DNA of 64,000 bases from the NCBI GenBank assembly GCA_001599815.1, contig BCIA01000002.1:5119626-5183625 (forward strand), written 5' to 3'. Source of the stretch: Furcasterigmium furcatum. Lineage: Eukaryota; Ascomycota; Sordariomycetes; Glomerellales; Plectosphaerellaceae. A program made the translations under genes and the position numbers. Positions 22,025-33,911 of the stretch are shown here, piece by piece. Below the pieces are notes generated by a model. The model saw only the letters and a program-made list of their open reading frames with translations. It made no database searches and had not been told where the DNA came from. The number at the start of each line of letters is the position of its first letter. Positions within the stretch are counted from its first letter, which is position 1.

Positions 22025-23371
22025 ATGGTCTACGTGCGCCAGGAATTCCTCCCCAACCTCAAGGAGTACAAGTACGCGGGAGTCGACCACTCCCTGACGT
22101 CAAAGTACATCCTGAAGCCCTTCTACACCAATGTGGTCATCAAGATGTTCCCCATGAGCATGGCGCCCAACCTGATCACCCTGTCGGGGTTCATGTTCGT
22201 CATTGCCAACTTTATCACCATGCTGTGGTACAACCCGTCTCTCGACCAGGACTGCCCTCCGTGGGTCTACTACACGTGGGCGGCTGGTCTGTTCCTGTAC
22301 CAGACCTTCGATGCGGTGGACGGATCGCAAGCGTGAGTGATTTCCTATAGCAATTATGAGCCAGGAAGCTGATCTAGACGGACCCTCAGGCGACGAACGA
22401 GACAGAGCGGGCCGCTGGGCGAGCTCTTCGATCACGGTGTCGATGCGCTGAACACGGGCCTCGAGGTGCTCATCTTCGCGGCATCCCAAAACATGGGGCA
22501 GAGCTGGAGGACTGTTGCTGTTCTCTTTGCATGTACGTTCGGCCGTCTCCGGATGTAACACACACTAACCTGACGTGCAGCTCTCCTCACCTTCTACGTC
22601 CAGACCTGGGATGAGTACCACACCAAGCAGCTCACCCTCGGAATCGTGAACGGCCCGGTCGAGGGCGTGCTGATGATGACCTTCATCTACGCCATGACTG
22701 GCTACCAGGGCGGCGCCTCCTTCTGGCAACAGTCCGCTCTCAAGTACGCCGGCGTCCCGGACAACATTGGCATTCCTGCCTCCGTGTACGAGCTCTCCTT
22801 CACCGACTGGTACATGGTCCAAGGCACTATCGTCCTCGTCTTCAACACGATCGAGTCGGCCCGCAACGTCATCAAGGCCCGCCGCGCGCGCGGCGATCGC
22901 TCCCGCGGCGCCCTTCTCGGCCTCGTCCCCTTCTTCGGCGTCTGGACCCTCATCCCCGCCTACCTCTACCTGCACCCCAACATCCTCCACAACCATCTCG
23001 TCCCCTTCGTCATCTTCGCCGGCATCGTCAACGCCTACTCCGTTGGCCAGATGATCACCGCCCACCTCGTCAAGCTGCCCTTCCCCTACTGGAACATCCT
23101 CGCCCTGCCCCTTATCTACGGCGTCCTCGACGCCGTCGGCCCGGTCCTCCTCGATGCCGGTCTGCCCTTCGGCTGGCCCACCGCCCTTAACGACGGCGTG
23201 TACCAGGTGGCGTTCATGTTCATGATGCTCGGCGTCGCTATCGGCGTCTACGGCAGCTTCGTCGTCGATGTCATCGTGACCATCTGCGACTACCTCGACA
23301 TCTGGTGCCTGACCATCAAGCACCCCTACGTGGAGGGCAAGGACGAGGCCGACCTCAAGAAGTCGCGGTAA
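22025..23371 (+). CDS. Choline/ethanolamine phosphotransferase (CDP-alcohol)
   Basis: Integral membrane enzyme of the Kennedy pathway. It transfers phosphocholine or phosphoethanolamine from the CDP-alcohol to diacylglycerol in the ER/Golgi (yeast Cpt1/Ept1 family). The protein is 413 aa. Exons: 22025-22332, 22390-22532 and 22581-23371; introns are 57 and 48 nt. The complete catalytic CDP-OH-P signature DGX2ARX8GX3DX3D starts in exon 1 (DAVDGSQA) and continues in exon 2 (RRTRQSGPLGELFDHGVDA). Multiple hydrophobic segments follow, including NLITLSGFMFVIANFITMLW before the motif and repeated helices from about residue 215 on. Whether choline or ethanolamine is preferred cannot be told from the sequence. 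Confidence 0.95.
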
Positions 23372-23836
23372 GCGGCATGATGATGATGAAGACGAAGACT
23401 AATAGTGTCGAATACCCGGCGCGAGGATACACGACTGATGCAGTGGGTTAATGAGGATGAAAAGGGGTGACAGGGAGCATCTGAGATTCTGCTCCGCCGG
23501 CATGTCTTCCACGATTAGGGCTTTTCTTTCTCGCCGGGCCATTACACGGCTAGAGAATCGCATTTCTACGGAGTCAGGGCGTCCGGAAGTTAGGGGTGGC
23601 AGCCGCGGCAGCCCCCTCGAGGATGGGAGGCTATGTATTCAGGGGAATGACCCCATCTCCTCCACTTCTAGCATTGTATATCATTATTAATAGCATGCGA
23701 TTATGACCTCCATTGGAACATTTCCGCCTCTCTAGTCTGTTCGGCACCTGTCCGAGGCGGCCCCTATCCGAGTACACACATATACACCCCGAAACAGGTC
23801 TGCCAGTGTTATGCGGCTCAGCGGAAAGAACCAGGC
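23372..23836. other. Intergenic
   Basis: No gene was seen in this 465-bp stretch between the phosphotransferase stop and the convergent hypothetical gene. Confidence 0.5.
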
Positions 23837-24507
23837 TCACGATTTTCCTGACCCAGCTTCCCCGCCTGACTGTTGTTGCTCTCTCGCCCCTCTAACCTGG
23901 TCGTTGATCCTCGCACGGTCGGTGGTTCCCCGTCTCACCTGGCAGCATCTCGGGACCAGCAGGACAGATGCCTCTGGGTCAGTCTTGTATCGACCCGGAT
24001 CAAACCTGAGGTACTGGCTTATCTCGGGATCACCAGGGTCGCAGAAATTCATCATGAGCGTCTCTGGGTCCTCCTCGTCTGCGGGGACGAGGTGATCGAA
24101 AGTGATGGCGTATCCGTCGACGCTGTCCAAGTGTCAGACCAGCTGGGATAACTAGTAAGGGGCATCTTAACGCACACATGCTCCCACGGCTGGACCTCGC
24201 CGTGCTTTCCATAGAATGTGTTGTGCTGGTATTTTGGGACGAAGTCGGACTCATCATCCGGGTTCACGTCTCGGCCATAGAGCAGCTTGAATGCCATCTC
24301 GGCAAGCCAGATGCCTGGCTGGTCGAAATTGACTGCAGATACAACCGGACGCTCTGGAGGAGCTATTTTGGTGCCATCATCAAAGACCTGGTCGATGATC
24401 TTGCCCAAACCAAATATCTGGACCCTGAGGGGCTTGTCAGGGCGAGGCAAGTGATTGGGATGAGCAGGGCTCTGCTCGCAGGGTGGGATGAGAAGACTCG
24501 CCGGCAT
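23837..24507 (-). CDS. Hypothetical protein, two exons
   Basis: Unrecognised candidate of 205 aa. Exons 24507-24176 and 24122-23837 are joined by a 53-nt GT-AG intron with a CTGAC branch-like site just before the acceptor; the join keeps the frame. The predicted protein has a globular look in its centre (VSAVNFDQPGIWLAEMAFKL, DFVPKYQHNTFYGKHG, then YAITFDHLVPADEEDPE and MNFCDPGDPEISQYLRF) and a Gln/Gly/Arg-rich tail. No signal peptide or membrane segment is evident. The start could lie further upstream if there is another exon. Support is the continuous plausible sequence across a good intron; there is no family match. Confidence 0.4.
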
Positions 24508-26088
24508 GTTGCCCGAGTCTGATGAAGTTGAGGCTGAGCAACAAGAATCATGGAAGAGGACCGTAATAAATCAAGCCCGGCGGCTGTTGCCTAAGAAAGC
24601 CCGTGTTCAGGGGGCCATTCTCGTGTGTCTGATCTACTAGTCGTAGACAGCCAGGCTGCAGCATTCCCGGATACATTCCAGGTTCCAGAGTGGCGCCATT
24701 CAAACTGATCTGGGAACAGACGGGAGCCCTAAGCACCCAGTACTCGTTCAACTCCGCCGTTAGGAGTACTTGTCATAACGGGCACCGCGAGGCGCCCGGC
24801 CGCTGGCATGACTTTGCAGAAGACATCCCCAGCTGGCCAGTTCGGAGGGTGCCATGGCTTGTCTACCGCAGCCGGGACACTTAAAAGCGCCGACTGCGGC
24901 CATGTGCCAATCCATCTGTAGCGGACCGTCCCTCATCCGGCGCGGATCGAACAACATCATGTGGCCCGACGTGAGGGATGGGCTCATCAACTGGACTGGC
25001 CCTGGCCATGCGCCGACTCTGGCGCCCTGCTCGAGGCGACGGACGGGCACCTGCTCATGCTGAACCCCATATTCGAGAGCCACATCCGTAAGCCGGAGAA
25101 ATGGACCGTGGACAAGGGAGCCGGCGAGATATCCCCGTCCCCAAAACGGTACTGGTATTAATAAGAGCATAAAAGTCCTTCGTTTTCGCTTCTTCAGGCC
25201 TCGATGATCTGTCTGGTGGACAGCCTGACAGCAATGAGACTGCGGATCCCCGATCATCCGGGTTACTACAGCCAGCTAAGACAGAAAATGTCCATGTCGT
25301 AGATAAGCTGTGCGCATCGGTCTCGGTGAGGCTCTGTAGTTCTGTTACTTCTATGCCGTGGCACCTCGACTTATTAGTGGAACAGTTGCCTTCATCGCCA
25401 CCCACCCCCGCCGTCCGTCCCAACAAGCGGAGCGAGTGACCCCGAGTCGGTACCTGTCTTGCTGCGGAACTCCGCTGAATGCACCTCGCCGAGCGCTTGC
25501 TGAAGAGCGCGTGGAGGAAAGGCACCGGAATTGATGAAACAAAGTCATAGAAGCAGAAGATATCAGACTCAACACCTAGACACCTACTAATCAACATAAA
25601 AAGTCATCAGCATCGGACCTTCGTTTAGGGAATCAATCGTAGCAGATTCCTCCCAGCAAGATAGTAGTAGTATCGACCGCCTGGTCTCGCCTCTCTGGAG
25701 AACTCGCGCCCAAAAACGAATGTGACTCTGCGCCCTGTTCGCAAGTACCCAATGCTACCCTTCCAGTCCTGCCCGCAAAACTCCTGTAAATGTCAGATTG
25801 GCGGCGACGTGCATGTCGGAGGCCGCGGGTGAAGACCCTTGAGAGGGAGGTCCCCGCGTGGCCTTGGGGCGAATATAAGTACGCCGTGGCACAGCGCATA
25901 AGGGAGCTGATAGGCAGCAGAAACGAGGCGGATGGCGGCCTCCACGTTGCTGGCCAAGCACCAGGTCCCCAAAGAGGTCCTCCGCAGAACCACGCGTCGT
26001 GCATGTCGCACAGTAATGCCGTTCCAAGGTAGTTGGCCCCCGAATGGCATCGCATCTCCTTGCACCGGCACACCCGAGCAGGAAATGC
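24508..26088. other. Intergenic with a weak reverse-strand frame
   Basis: A 1.6-kb gap. The reverse frame 25257-24760 could encode 165 aa ending in a segment with a CPGCG knuckle (about residue 132), but it has no family match, no visible splice support and an odd N-terminus. I do not call it as a gene. The rest shows nothing. Confidence 0.4.
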
Positions 26089-27231
26089 TCACAGAAGCTC
26101 GTCGCTTCCACTCGCAACGCTTGCCGCAATCGCCTCTAGGATGGCACGCTCTGCGAATACGGGCCCTTGTCCGTCACACCTGGCTTGGTGCTTCAGACGC
26201 TCGCTCACGTCGCCGACATCTACAAGTCCCTTCTTGAACATGTCGTGGTTGATGATGAGGTCCCAGGTCGCACCGGCGGCTAGCAGCCGCTCGCCGTCGT
26301 CGGACGTCACGATTCGGTGACTCGGCGTCTTGTTGTTGTGTTTGGCGAGAAGATCCGAGTAGAAATCGGTGGGACTGTACTGCATCGGCCCTGTCGTCCG
26401 TGGCTCCGGAGAGTGAGAGTGGACGACGCCGGTCATGCTGGACGTAGCGCGGAGGATCTCATTCTCAGTGCTCATCTTCTGCATCTCCTTCTTCAGGCGG
26501 TCGTTTTCGGTCGATCTTTCCTGGGCCTCTGCCTCCAGAGAGGCGAGCTTAGCCTCCAGATCCTTGACATGCTTCTCCTTTCGTTCCCGGAAAGCGCGCT
26601 GGCTATGAAGGTGAGGCCATGTCAGTCAAGCCGTAAAGCGAGCGTGGACATATTGTCGGAGCGATCTCGACTTACGCAGCGCGGTTCTGGGCCTTTCGCC
26701 TCGACTGTGCCGGCGTCAAGTCATCGTCGTCGGAATTCGAACCCCCGCGACCGTCGGCGGGCTCTTGCCTCAAGGCAGCGGCGGTGGCGGCGGCATCGGG
26801 ATGGGGTTTGATGGCTTGATTCTGAGGCGCGACGGAGGCGCCGGGACGACCGACGTTCTGCTGCTGGGAGAGGTGACTGTTGGGGGGAGTCGGAGGGCCA
26901 GGGAAGCCGGGCTGGGTGGCATTTTGGGGGTACTGGGGAGGGAAGCCGTTGAAGCCGTTGTATTGCTGCTGCTGCTCGTTTGGGAACTCCGAGTAGACAT
27001 CCTGCTCATGTCATGATTGTGTAAGTGCATGGCCGCACGCGCTAGGCTGGGCATCCACCAGTCAAGACGAAGTGGTTGGACGGCCGCAAGGGAAGAAGGG
27101 CTCACGGGTGGAGATGTCGCGTTGAAGTCGTCTGATGCGGCGGAGTTGGACTGCGACGGAGTCAAGGGGGAGATGCCCATGAACTGCTGGTAGGGCTGGG
27201 CGTTGACGAAGTACTGCTGCGAGAAGTCCAT
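26089..27231 (-). CDS. AP-1-like bZIP transcription factor (kapC/FCR3-like)
   Basis: Nuclear basic leucine zipper regulator of 321 aa. Exons on the reverse strand: 27231-27106, 27001-26676 and 26602-26089; introns are 104 and 73 nt. The basic region (AQSRRKAQNRAAQRAFRERK) lies at about residues 140-160; the second intron interrupts it inside the alanine pair. It has the NXXAQXXFR signature of Yap/Pap1-type factors. A zipper follows to about residue 205 (LEAKLASLEAEA, NDRLKKEMQKM). The N-terminus is Gln/Asn/Pro-rich; MDFSQQYF was chosen as start because it resembles the usual start of this group, although the frame is open upstream to 27450. I see no C-terminal Cys-rich redox domain, so a Yap1-type oxidant sensor is unlikely. 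The kapC name is tentative. Confidence 0.88.
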
Positions 27232-30219
27232 GGTGCCGACGGTCCCTGCTTTGGGGGACTGGAGTGAGCTTGACTGATTGAATGGCGGCGGTGTTGCTGG
27301 GAGAGGGAGGAGACGGTGGGAAAGTTTTGTATGGTCGGGGGAAGAGACCACGGCGGAGGGGTGAATGCGCGAACCCGCCGAACCCCCAGGGTTGGCTGCG
27401 CCGCCAACGGATCGACGTGGGAGAGAGAGGTGACCCAGAGGCTGCGGCACTGGCTTTAGCGTCTTGGACCGACGGAGGGTGCTAGTACCCTCAAGACGGC
27501 AAGGCGTGTTGGGAGGTCCCCGCCTGGGAAGCTCTCAGCGCCCTGCAGCCGTCGGGAGGAGACGAGCTCGAGCGACTCTAGTGGGCTGGGGGCCACGACG
27601 GCTCGATTCACACACAACTTGACCAGTCCTCGTGGGGCTGAGGGACGCATGTGCATATCGATCGGGGCCTCTGGTTGCCCGCGGAAAGCGACCCGACTCA
27701 GGCATCGAGCTCGGACCAGCCGAATCCCGTTACCTAGTTCTCCTCCCGTCCGTTGCATTGGTTGCGGGAACTGCTGGCTGGCAAAGCTGGCAAGCTGGCT
27801 TTGGCTGGCCCTTGATGATCGACAGAGGGGCTCTTTTGCTTCAGGCTCTGGTCTCTCCCACATGCTTGGTTGGCTTGGCGTGCTAGCCTTGTGGTGAAAT
27901 ACGTATACGATCGATTACTTGATCAGGACTTGGCACCGAAAAGCGGTGTCTCTCAGAAATTCGACCTGCTGTTTAGGATGGCGGCAACCTTGAGCTGTAC
28001 ATAGGTACACCCGCCCGGCCATCGGTAATACCGCACCGGACTATTGAGCAGGACCTCAACGGCCCTTGTACAAGTACGGGTTTCTTTCCGCATGCAAGCA
28101 CATGTCTTCTGTGAGTTCCGCCAACGGACTCTCAACTCTCGCTCTGCTTTTCCAGGGTGCCACGAATGCTGGTCTTTCCACGGTGGAGCGGTAGGTTCAA
28201 GACTGACAGAGTCGATCATGGTGAGTTTGACTGAAGTCTGTCGGTCAAGGCCTCTCGGACGAACCCAGGCCAGCTTCTTCCAGTATAGGCAAGGGAAGCG
28301 ATATCCTGCTGGTGGCCCGACACCATCATCATGTCGGACAGACGCGAAGTGAGTTCGACGGCGAGCCTCAACGGGCAACACTCCCTTTTAGATCATCGTC
28401 AGTGAAGAGTCAAGAATCCAGTTAGCAGGTGTTCGAGTCGACTGCAACTCTCTGATTGGCAGCGCGGACTTGTCACCCCGCACACCAATCTTACCCTAGC
28501 ACGAGCTTGATCAGAGATAGGGCCAGGGGCACTGGGCATGCTGGGGCCGATTAACCGGAGGCTCGCGAGTCCTAATAATCAACCAATGCAGCTCGCACTG
28601 GGCTGGAAAATGAAGAGTTGCGCAGCATTGCCTCTGTTGAGACGTGCGGGATGAAATGCATATCCAGCGCTCGAGTGGATCCCCAGGGACACAAGGCCAA
28701 TGTCCGGGCGGGATGGGATGGCCCTGCGAGTTCCGGGGGAGAAGACGTCGTGAGACCGTAGTGGTGCGGCGGGAGAACAACACAGGCCGGAGCAGGTCGT
28801 CGGATGAATTTGAATCCGCAGGACGAACATGGGATGACGGAACACGGGAGATCGAGGCTGAGCTGATTGGCGTCAAGTGGTTGAAACGACGAGGAGGCGA
28901 GCCGCAATGTCTCGTGTTTGGCAGATCGCCTCAAGCTTCGTTCAAGCCTCGCATTGAGCCGGCTGCATGCAAGCGCACCCAGGACGTCGGGTGCACACAC
29001 GGGCTAAACAGGACATATTGAGCCTGGCTTCTGTCGCCGACCTCCGGCTTTTCAAGCCTTCCCAAGCTACATAAGTCCTATCGTGATCATCAACCAGTGG
29101 AACTTTGTCGCGGTGACGCCAGGCAGGGTTCGTTCGTGGGGGATCGCGTGCTTTGATACATGAAATGTAAGATTAGCCCGTGGAGTCTGGGATGAGATGA
29201 CGGGCCTTTGACGGGGACCCTGGGCGGGCGACGCGTTGACTGCCCGCTGTGTCGGCTTTTCCTGGACCGGAGTGTCGTCAAGAGGGTTTCGCGGGTTCGA
29301 CTTTGGTCGGGATCAAGGAGACTTGGCTTGACGTAGGCCGACGATTCGATGGAGTTGCGAGAAGGTCAAACAGGCGAGCGGGCAGTGAAGAAGCCAGGGC
29401 ACAGACCAGCCCCTTTCCTTCCTCCCCGCCAGGGGAGAATGGAAGGTTTGGACAGACAGGACCTTAGGAAGGCACCGCCAAGAGAACCAGCAAATGGCCA
29501 TGCAGTGGCTGCCCCACACCTCCCACCCTACTTGCCTACCGAATCCAGGTGGTCGCTGCGCCATACCTTCTTCCGCTGCCAACTTCCCTCCACTCCCTCT
29601 GCACGGCGCACGCTTCCCCATTCAGGTCCCGCCGCCCTGTTCCTGTCACCTTGTCTTCACCTCCAACTCCAGCCCGGATTCTGATCCCTCCCGCCCATTT
29701 CCTCTTCCCTTACTGCGCCTGGCTCGTGGGGGGAATCTTGGTACTTGCTACCAACCTGCTTCTTTTCCACCTTCACTCGTTTTCGACACACACTCTCTCT
29801 CGACTCTCATCCGTTTCAGCGACCGCGACGGCATTCCTACCGTCGTTCGGAACGACGAGCCGCCATTCGAACCCATTCGTCACCTCGTGTGCCACCTCAG
29901 CCGATTCTGGTCGACAATTGCGCGCGCCTGCGGAGGAGGGACCGTTTTCTTGGACAGTAGTATTCTTGGCTACCGGCTACATTGGTCTTGTCGTGAAACC
30001 CATACGTACTCTCTCGAATGAACCATTGCGACAGCGAGTCCACCATGCTTTCGACGACGACGATTGTCCGCCACGAATAGACACACTCTCCTTATCCCGA
30101 CCTCCAATTCGCGACCACATCGAGCAACCGCTCACTACGAGACCGCCGCGTCTTGACGGCGCTGGCTTCCCCGCCCCTCTCTCAGTCGCAGCCAGGCACC
30201 CTCGGGCTCTTCTATCACC
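27232..30219. other. Long divergent intergenic region
   Basis: This 3.0-kb region lies between the starts of the bZIP gene (-) and palI (+). The last 700 bp are C/T-rich and look like a long palI leader; an open frame continues through it from 29549 but reads as low-complexity Ser/Pro/Arg and is not supported. No RNA gene was found. Confidence 0.5.
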
Positions 30220-32454
30220 ATGCTCCGGCCGGCGACGCCATTGTCGGTGCTGCTCTTCGGAGCCTTCGGCCTGCTGCTTTTGTCGGTGCTCTCGACCCCC
30301 ATCATACAAGCCATCCCGCTCAGCAGCTTCGACGGCGTCAACTATGGCGTCTTTGGCTTCTGCAAGGATGGCGACTGCTCTGGCATTCAGATCGGCTACG
30401 ACGTTGGTGAGTCCTCATCCGCCCATGTTATACTTACTGGACCTTGTCCCTGATGCCCCATATCTAGCCAGTCTCTCCGATAATGATGCGTATGACATCG
30501 CCGGAGGCATTCGCAATACTCTCGCACCCATTCTCATCGTTCACCCAATTGCGGCCCTCCTGACTCTGATCATGTTCATCATGGCTGTTGTTGCCCACCT
30601 GCACGCACCCTCCCATTCTGCGAGGTACCTCCTGGTCGTCTTCATCTTCTCCACCATCGATTTTGCTGTCTGCTTGCTTGCATTCCTCATCGATGTCCTC
30701 ATCTTCGTTCCTCATATGGCTTGGGGCACGTACGTCGTTCTCGCCGCCACCATCATGGTAGGACTCAGCGGCCTGGTCTCCTGCGCCATGCGCCGAACTC
30801 TGGTCAGCCGCAAGGCCAGGAAGAAGGAGATTGCCGAGAACGCCGAGATGAGTGGAGAGAACTACTACAACCGCGAGAACCAGATCAAGGTGGCCACTGT
30901 CGCGTCTCAGCCCACCATGCCTGTGCTGAGCGGTGCCAATGGCGGAGGGGACAACCTACCCCAGTTCGCTTCCTTTGAGGACCAGAAGAAGGACGACCAA
31001 GTCAGCGATGAACGCATTCCACTGACTTCGCGGAGTCCCACTAACCGCTCGCTCAACCACATGCCGTCGGACATTGGCAGCGCAACCGACGTCAACTCAT
31101 ACAACAATGCATCTCCCTCCAGGGCAGGGTCAATCCCTCGCCCCGAGCGTGACGCCTACGGGAACCCCATCAACCCTCAACAGGACGCATATGGCGTGCG
31201 CAGGATGCCTTCACAAGAAACCAACCGTTCTTTTGATCGCATGAACTCAAGAGGGCGTGGAGGAGTGCCTCCTGGCGGTTTCCGAGGCCGCGGAGGCTAT
31301 GGAAGAGGCGGCGGCTACGGCCCGCCTCGAGGAGGCGGCTACGGCCCTCGTGGACGTGGTGGACATGGACCCCCACCGAATGGAAGGGGTGGCTATGGAC
31401 CTCGGGGTGGAGGCTACGGTGGTGGTGCTGCGATGATGGCTGGGCCTAACCGGGGACCGCCCGGATATCGCAACGAGCAGGACCCGTACAACAGGCGCGG
31501 AAGCCCATCCGATCCCTATGGACAAGCCGGCCCCTACAGTGCCAACAACAGCACAAACCCTTCGCTGCCGAGCGTCTCACAGACAAGCTACGAGGCATAC
31601 AACCCTCAGCGCGCCAGTTTGCCCCGTGCGGAGTCGCCACCGCCATTGCCCGGCGATGTACCCGCCGCACCGGTTGGACAGGCTGTGGAGATGGACGCCA
31701 ACTCTGGAAGCCCTGCTCAACCGCCGCAAAACTTCGGGACGTTCAACGGCATCCGAGATAGCGACGCGGACATTGCAGGAATGGTCGGTTTGCAACAGGG
31801 CAGGAGCGCTTCCGCTCAGGCACGACATGACACGTACATGAGCGACGGTAGCAAGTACAGTTCAGACGAGTGAGTTTGTCCGCAGTTATTTGTCACTGCC
31901 TTCACTAATCCACCCTCAGGCAATACGTACCCCCGAGGCAGGTATGGCAGGGACAGGGACGCAGCTCTCCTCTCGCATCATCACCGCTCAACACTCAACA
32001 GCCACCAGTTGAGCTTGCTGACCGCCGCTCTCCTACACAAGCGGCGCCGTCGAGTAACAACTATTACGAGGATGTCGACCCCCGCTTTGCCTCGACTCCC
32101 CTGGAGCACCCTCAGCCTCAGGCTCAACAGCTGCAGAGGAACATCACGCCGCCCGACACTTACGAAGATACTCGTCAGCAACGCCGCGCGAGAAGTCCCG
32201 GCGGCGAGTCTGACCGCTCGAACTTCACCTCCATCTCTCAAAGAAGCGTCAACCCCCGGTGGAACCCAAACCCACCTCCGATGCCTGGCTACGGAGGCCA
32301 GCCGGTTCCTCGCCGGCCGCCCCCTGCCCAGCAGCGCCAAGATATGCTCCTCAACAACCCGGACTTCCAGCTCTCCTCCAGCCGGGTGGGTAGTCCCCCT
32401 CGGGGAGGCGCTGGCATGGTTCCGGGCAGCTCATACCCCCAAGGACCACTTTGA
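30220..32454 (+). CDS. palI: pH-response regulator PalI/Rim9
   Basis: Plasma-membrane component of the ambient-pH (Pal/Rim) signalling pathway, where it assists the PalH/Rim21 sensor upstream of PacC processing. The protein is 707 aa. Exons: 30220-30406, 30468-31869 and 31920-32454; introns are 61 and 50 nt. The start ATG opens a signal-anchor helix (LSVLLFGAFGLLLLSVLST). Three further helices lie at about residues 84-107, 116-143 and 149-170, giving the four-helix SUR7/PalI topology. The extracellular loop has FGFCKDGDCSG, with the paired Cys of the family. The cytosolic tail is long and disordered, with a Gly/Arg-rich RGG-type stretch at about 325-386 and Pro/Gln-rich ends. The open frame upstream of 30220 is leader. 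Confidence 0.93.
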
Positions 32455-33911
32455 ACATTTTTTCTTTCCCGGTCCGGCTCGATTACTTTTGACGACTTTC
32501 TCCGTACAACCGCGCACATAGACTCTGGCGCTCGATGATTCGATTCGATTCGACACCCTCCTTCCCGACCCGAGCCAGCTTTTGGGCTGACGCAGTGCCG
32601 ACTCGTCGTGCATCTGCTGCATCCCACACAACCATGGATTCCATTCTCGCCCGCCAGTATATACCTCTGGTCTCGGTTTTCTTTTTTATAGGGCGCTTCG
32701 AATCAAGCGGATACGTATTTTGCATTCAGTCGGTGGGATCTCTGCATCATTGATCAGCATATTCCGCCGTTGGAGCTGTCTCCGCCTAATGTACTCAGAA
32801 CAAACGTTGTTTGTGTAGGGCACGACCCGTGTTTTATGCCGTTGCTGACGCTGGACGTGCGCAGGTGTTGGCTGGGGGTATTTGCGTATTGCGCGTCCGG
32901 CGAGTGACAGAGGGTGGTGGCCTGGAGTGTGGTGAATATTAAAGGATTTTTCCAAGACTCTGAAGCGGCATTTGTAAGAGCGTAGCTTGACTACTGTCGA
33001 TACTCTGCCGAGCGTCTGCGGGTGGTTAGCTATGGAGTTAGAGCTGGTCGTGGAATTCATGTGCTCAGAGCAAACCAGCTGTTTGTTGTTGTTGTTGATG
33101 ATGATGATACCCTAACCTGGGTTGTGATGATTCCAGCAGCGGCCTATCGTAAATCATCACCCCGCGTCGAGTCCGTCTCTGAATTGACCCCTGCATCGAG
33201 GACTACCTACTGGCTGGGCTCGAGGTTGTGATCTTGGCCCAAAGCTGATCATCTTGGGCCCGTCCCCGGTGTCCTGTCGTCTCAACAACTCCATCGGGGC
33301 ACGTATTTACTTTCAGTCATCAAGCCGGCCACATTTTATTCTCTGTCACTCTTCAGCTTTGAATGTTGACAGCCAGGCGGCGGGAGGCCCAGGAAGTTCA
33401 CAACCTGGAAGTCTTTCTTTAGGACAGCCCCGAAACTTGGGTAGGTAGATGGACTTCCAAGTTGGCAGCAAAAGGGGCTGCGGGAGCAGATAAGTACCTA
33501 CTTACCTGGAGTGGCTTATAAGAAGGGCAAGCAAGGCATTGAGAATTGCGAACACCTTCCGGATTCCTGAGGCGCTTGCATCTTTCGGCCTGCATTTGTT
33601 GCTGCCTTCCACGTGCGGTGAATAATACTAGGTAGGTGGCGGCAGCTGCCAAATTCACCTTCACAACTTGCAAGCAGGCGCGCCTTTGCTTTGCCTTCCC
33701 TTCCTGCCCTCGTCACCTTTTGTGGCCTGCCACCCTTCTTACACACCTAGGACTGTCAATCCTTCTCCCCTTCACACCACCATCCTGGAAACCACCATCC
33801 TCGGTTTCCAGGACATCTCTCGACCACACCTTCCCGCAGCATCTCCTCGCCATCCTTCCCCTTCTTACAACAGTCAAGCAGCACCAATATCTCCCTCCGC
33901 TCATCGCCGTC
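32455..33911. other. Intergenic
   Basis: This 1.46-kb gap lies between palI and the next gene in the same direction. Three TAGGTA-type words occur at 33439-33449, 33493-33508 and 33628-33637, and a CCCTAACC word at 33110-33117. No gene was seen. Confidence 0.5.

Noticed and set aside
26730..26760. Reverse-strand GGTTCGAATTCC resembling a tRNA B box
   Set aside because: It lies inside the bZIP coding exon (Gly-Ser-Asn-Ser-Asp run) and has no tRNA stems around it.
29549..30219. N-terminal extension of the PalI frame
   Set aside because: Ser/Pro/Arg-rich leader sequence; PalI proteins begin with the signal-anchor helix encoded at 30220.
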